From Zygotorulaspora mrakii (taxonomy: Eukaryota > Ascomycota > Saccharomycetes > Saccharomycetales > Saccharomycetaceae): a DNA stretch of 64,000 nt. Of the stretch, positions 59,527-64,000 are shown piece by piece. Positions within the stretch are counted from its first letter, which is position 1. Every line of letters begins with the position of its first letter. Where the stretch lies: assembly GCF_013402915.1 (NCBI RefSeq), contig NC_050721.1, positions 434,001-498,000 on the forward strand. The letters are read 5' to 3'. The notes beneath the pieces were generated by a model. The model searched no databases and was not told the origin of the DNA. It saw only the letters and a list, made by a program, of their open reading frames with translations. The position numbers and the translations under genes were made by a program.

Positions 59527-59722
59527 CAAAGCTCTATCCAAAATTTGAAAAGTTACCCGATCTGCGCTGTTCAAAACTGTATCATCAAACACGAAGATGC
59601 ATGGCACTTCTTCCATCAAAGGGTAATAAGGCTAAGGCCATTCAGTGAAGAACAAGTGACTGGGGCATTACGATCGTATATCCGAATTTGGGATAGTTGA
59701 GGATAGGCAAATCAGGTTTAAA

Positions 59723-60661
59723 ATGTCACTTGTAGTGAAATCGCGCTCCAAAAGTTTGAAAGATACTACAGTGGAATTAGATGGTAGTGACAAGCCTAGT
59801 TTAGGTAGCATCCTGAAGAAGGTTTCCGAGAATAACGGCAAAATAAATCCTAACAGGTTACGATTAACGTACTTGAAGGAGTCCAAACAGATTCCAATCA
59901 ATAGTGATACCTTCTTTGAAGACGGTTTAAATGTGGGCGGCGCACAATTGTTTGCGAAAGACTTGGGTCCTCAAATATCCTGGAGACTCGTTTTTTTGGT
60001 GGAATACCTTGGCCCAATTTTAATTCATAGTTTGTTGTATTATTTGTCACAGCAGCCCTATTATTTGGAAAAGTTTCACTGTAAATCTGTCCGGTACAAC
60101 CCACTTCTAAACAGATGTGTGTACAGTTTGGTGATGATCCATTACATCAAAAGAGAATTTGAGACCTTGTTTATTCATCAGTTTTCTCAATCTACCATGC
60201 CATTATTCAATATTTTCAAAAATTCCTTCCATTACTGGGTATTGAATGGTGCGATCGCATTAGGATATTTCGGTTGGGGATTTGTCATTAGCGACTCCAA
60301 GCTTTTCAGCTTTTACAGCAGTATACATTTGGCAAGCTTAAGGACTTTGATAGCTTTATTCCTATTGAGTGAGTGTTGGAACTTCTATGTCCATTTGAAA
60401 TTGCGTTTGTGGGGAGATGCTCAAAAAGCAAAAGGAATAACAACCCGTGTTCCAATCGATAGTGGGCTATTCAAAATATTTGTGGCTCCAAACTACACTT
60501 TTGAAGTGTTTGCATGGATCAGTTTTGCCATGATTTTTAAGCTCAATGCTTTTTCACTTATTTTTGTAACTGTTTCATCCATTCAAATGTATTCATGGGC
60601 TCAAAAAAAGAACAGAAAATATGGAACAAAGAGGGCCTTTTTGATTCCATTTATCTTTTAA
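59723..60661 (+). CDS. TSC13: Very-long-chain enoyl-CoA reductase
   Basis: ER membrane enzyme that performs the last reduction of each very-long-chain fatty acid elongation cycle, feeding sphingolipid synthesis. The product is 312 residues (310 in S. cerevisiae). The N-terminal ~80 residues form a ubiquitin-like fold (VVKSRSKSLKDTTVEL and on). The steroid 5-alpha-reductase-type membrane domain has about six spans. Family features include LVEYLGPILIHSLLYY, MIHYIKREFETLFIHQFS, FKNSFHYWVLNG and the C-terminal APNYTFEVFAWISFAM, which holds the catalytic Tyr region. It ends in basic residues. NOP1 is divergent from it, as YDL014W and YDL015C are. Confidence 0.95.
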   Translation: MSLVVKSRSKSLKDTTVELDGSDKPSLGSILKKVSENNGKINPNRLRLTYLKESKQIPINSDTFFEDGLNVGGAQLFAKDLGPQISWRLVFLVEYLGPILIHSLLYYLSQQPYYLEKFHCKSVRYNPLLNRCVYSLVMIHYIKREFETLFIHQFSQSTMPLFNIFKNSFHYWVLNGAIALGYFGWGFVISDSKLFSFYSSIHLASLRTLIALFLLSECWNFYVHLKLRLWGDAQKAKGITTRVPIDSGLFKIFVAPNYTFEVFAWISFAMIFKLNAFSLIFVTVSSIQMYSWAQKKNRKYGTKRAFLIPFIF

Positions 60662-60765
60662 GTCTACCAAATGCATTTCATTTTTTTCCTACTCCATTTA
60701 TGAAATATATAATTATTTAGTGCCTAAGCAGTTCCAGTAAATATGCAAAAAGATCAAGATGGTTT

Positions 60766-63506
<2,741 letters not shown>

Positions 63507-64000
63507 ATGCAGTCATGGACTTTTTGGATTTTGTGGCTTGTAACAGCCAATATAAGCGCTGGTTCACCCATAACGTTTGAGCTGAAAAAGGGTCAGAAAG
63601 AATGTTTCTACACTCTAACGACGGACATCGATTGCACAATTTCTTATTACTTCGCCGTCCAGCAAGCATCGTCCAGTGACTTGAATGTCGACTATGAAAT
63701 CTTTGGTCCAGGTGATAAATACTCCCCATTATTTCAGAGAAGAGGCGAACGTCAGGGAGAATGGTCATTTCTGGGGGAACACAAGGGTGAATACAAGTTC
63801 TGCTTTGATGGACGCAATGACGATAGCAAAATTATCGACCTCCAAATTAAGAGCGTTTGCAATCGGGAAGATGATTATCGCAGTAGCAAACGTAAGGCAA
63901 GAAAGGAGCGAAGGAATTTGTGGAAGTCAGATAAGGATCCATTAAAGGCATCCTTGGAAAATTCAGTAGATCAAATCGAAAGACGTCTGTACCAGCTTGA
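63507..64000 (+). CDS. ERP3: p24-family cargo receptor Erp3 (partial, cut by window end)
   Basis: The N-terminal 164 codons of a p24/EMP24-GP25L-family protein of COPII vesicles; the frame is open to the last base, so the 3' end lies outside the window. There is a signal peptide (MQSWTFWILWLVTANISAG) followed by the GOLD domain: SPITFELKKGQKECFYTLTT with the first conserved Cys, IDCTISYYFAVQQ, and GEYKFCFDGRNDDSK with the second Cys of the p24 disulphide. The coiled-coil stretch has begun (SLENSVDQIERRLYQL). The transmembrane helix and cytosolic sorting tail should follow beyond the edge. Position after CDC7 equals YDL018C, and sequence is closest to Erp3 among p24 proteins. Confidence 0.92.
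   Translation, partial: MQSWTFWILWLVTANISAGSPITFELKKGQKECFYTLTTDIDCTISYYFAVQQASSSDLNVDYEIFGPGDKYSPLFQRRGERQGEWSFLGEHKGEYKFCFDGRNDDSKIIDLQIKSVCNREDDYRSSKRKARKERRNLWKSDKDPLKASLENSVDQIERRLYQL

Overview
This is nuclear DNA from a budding yeast of the family Saccharomycetaceae. Every recognisable gene has a clear Saccharomyces cerevisiae counterpart, nearly all genes lack introns, and the few introns found have the yeast signals GTATGT and TACTAAC (or a close variant). Gene order shows that the species never had the whole-genome duplication. Genes that in S. cerevisiae are split between chromosome II (UTP20, HTA2, HTB2, ECM15, NTH2, RER2, COQ1, GPI18, RCR1, UGA2, DSF2, HHF1, HHT1, IPP1, GRX7, MNN2) and chromosome IV (ATP16, MCD1, NHP10, RMD1, NTH1, YRB1, RCR2, RAD57, MAF1, SOK1, TRP1, APC11, SLX5, NOP1, TSC13, CDC7, ERP3) are interleaved here in one run, one copy each. 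A Zygosaccharomyces/Torulaspora-type relative fits, but I cannot fix the species.

Layout. 1-14.4 kb: ATP16 (ATP synthase), MCD1 (cohesin), UTP20 (ribosome biogenesis), NHP10 (INO80 remodeller), RMD1. 14.6-16.4 kb: divergent H2A/H2B pair and ECM15. 16.9-17.1 kb: a point centromere with CDEI, a long AT-rich CDEII and CDEIII, lying where CEN2 and CEN4 lie in S. cerevisiae. 17.5-31 kb: neutral trehalase, YRB1, RER2, COQ1, GPI18, RCR1/2, UGA2. 31-41 kb: RAD57, MAF1 (with a 93-nt intron and a two-codon first exon), DSF2, SOK1. 42.8-46 kb: divergent H4/H3 pair, TRP1, IPP1.

46.5-49.9 kb is the accessory part: two LTRs of one Ty-like element in opposite orientation around APC11 and tRNA-Thr(AGT), and a flocculin pseudogene with two in-frame stops whose 3' end runs into an LTR. 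51.8-64 kb: GRX7, MNN2, a CYSTM-type gene with a 98-nt intron, SLX5, NOP1, TSC13, CDC7 and the start of ERP3.

Most of this is housekeeping sequence. The non-routine items are the centromere architecture, the inverted LTR pair and flocculin relic, two spliced genes whose short first exons are easy to miss, and long gene-free stretches at 24.2-25.8, 40.6-42.8 and 49.9-51.8 kb. I saw no CRISPR array, rRNA, bacterial-type operon or clearly novel multi-gene system.
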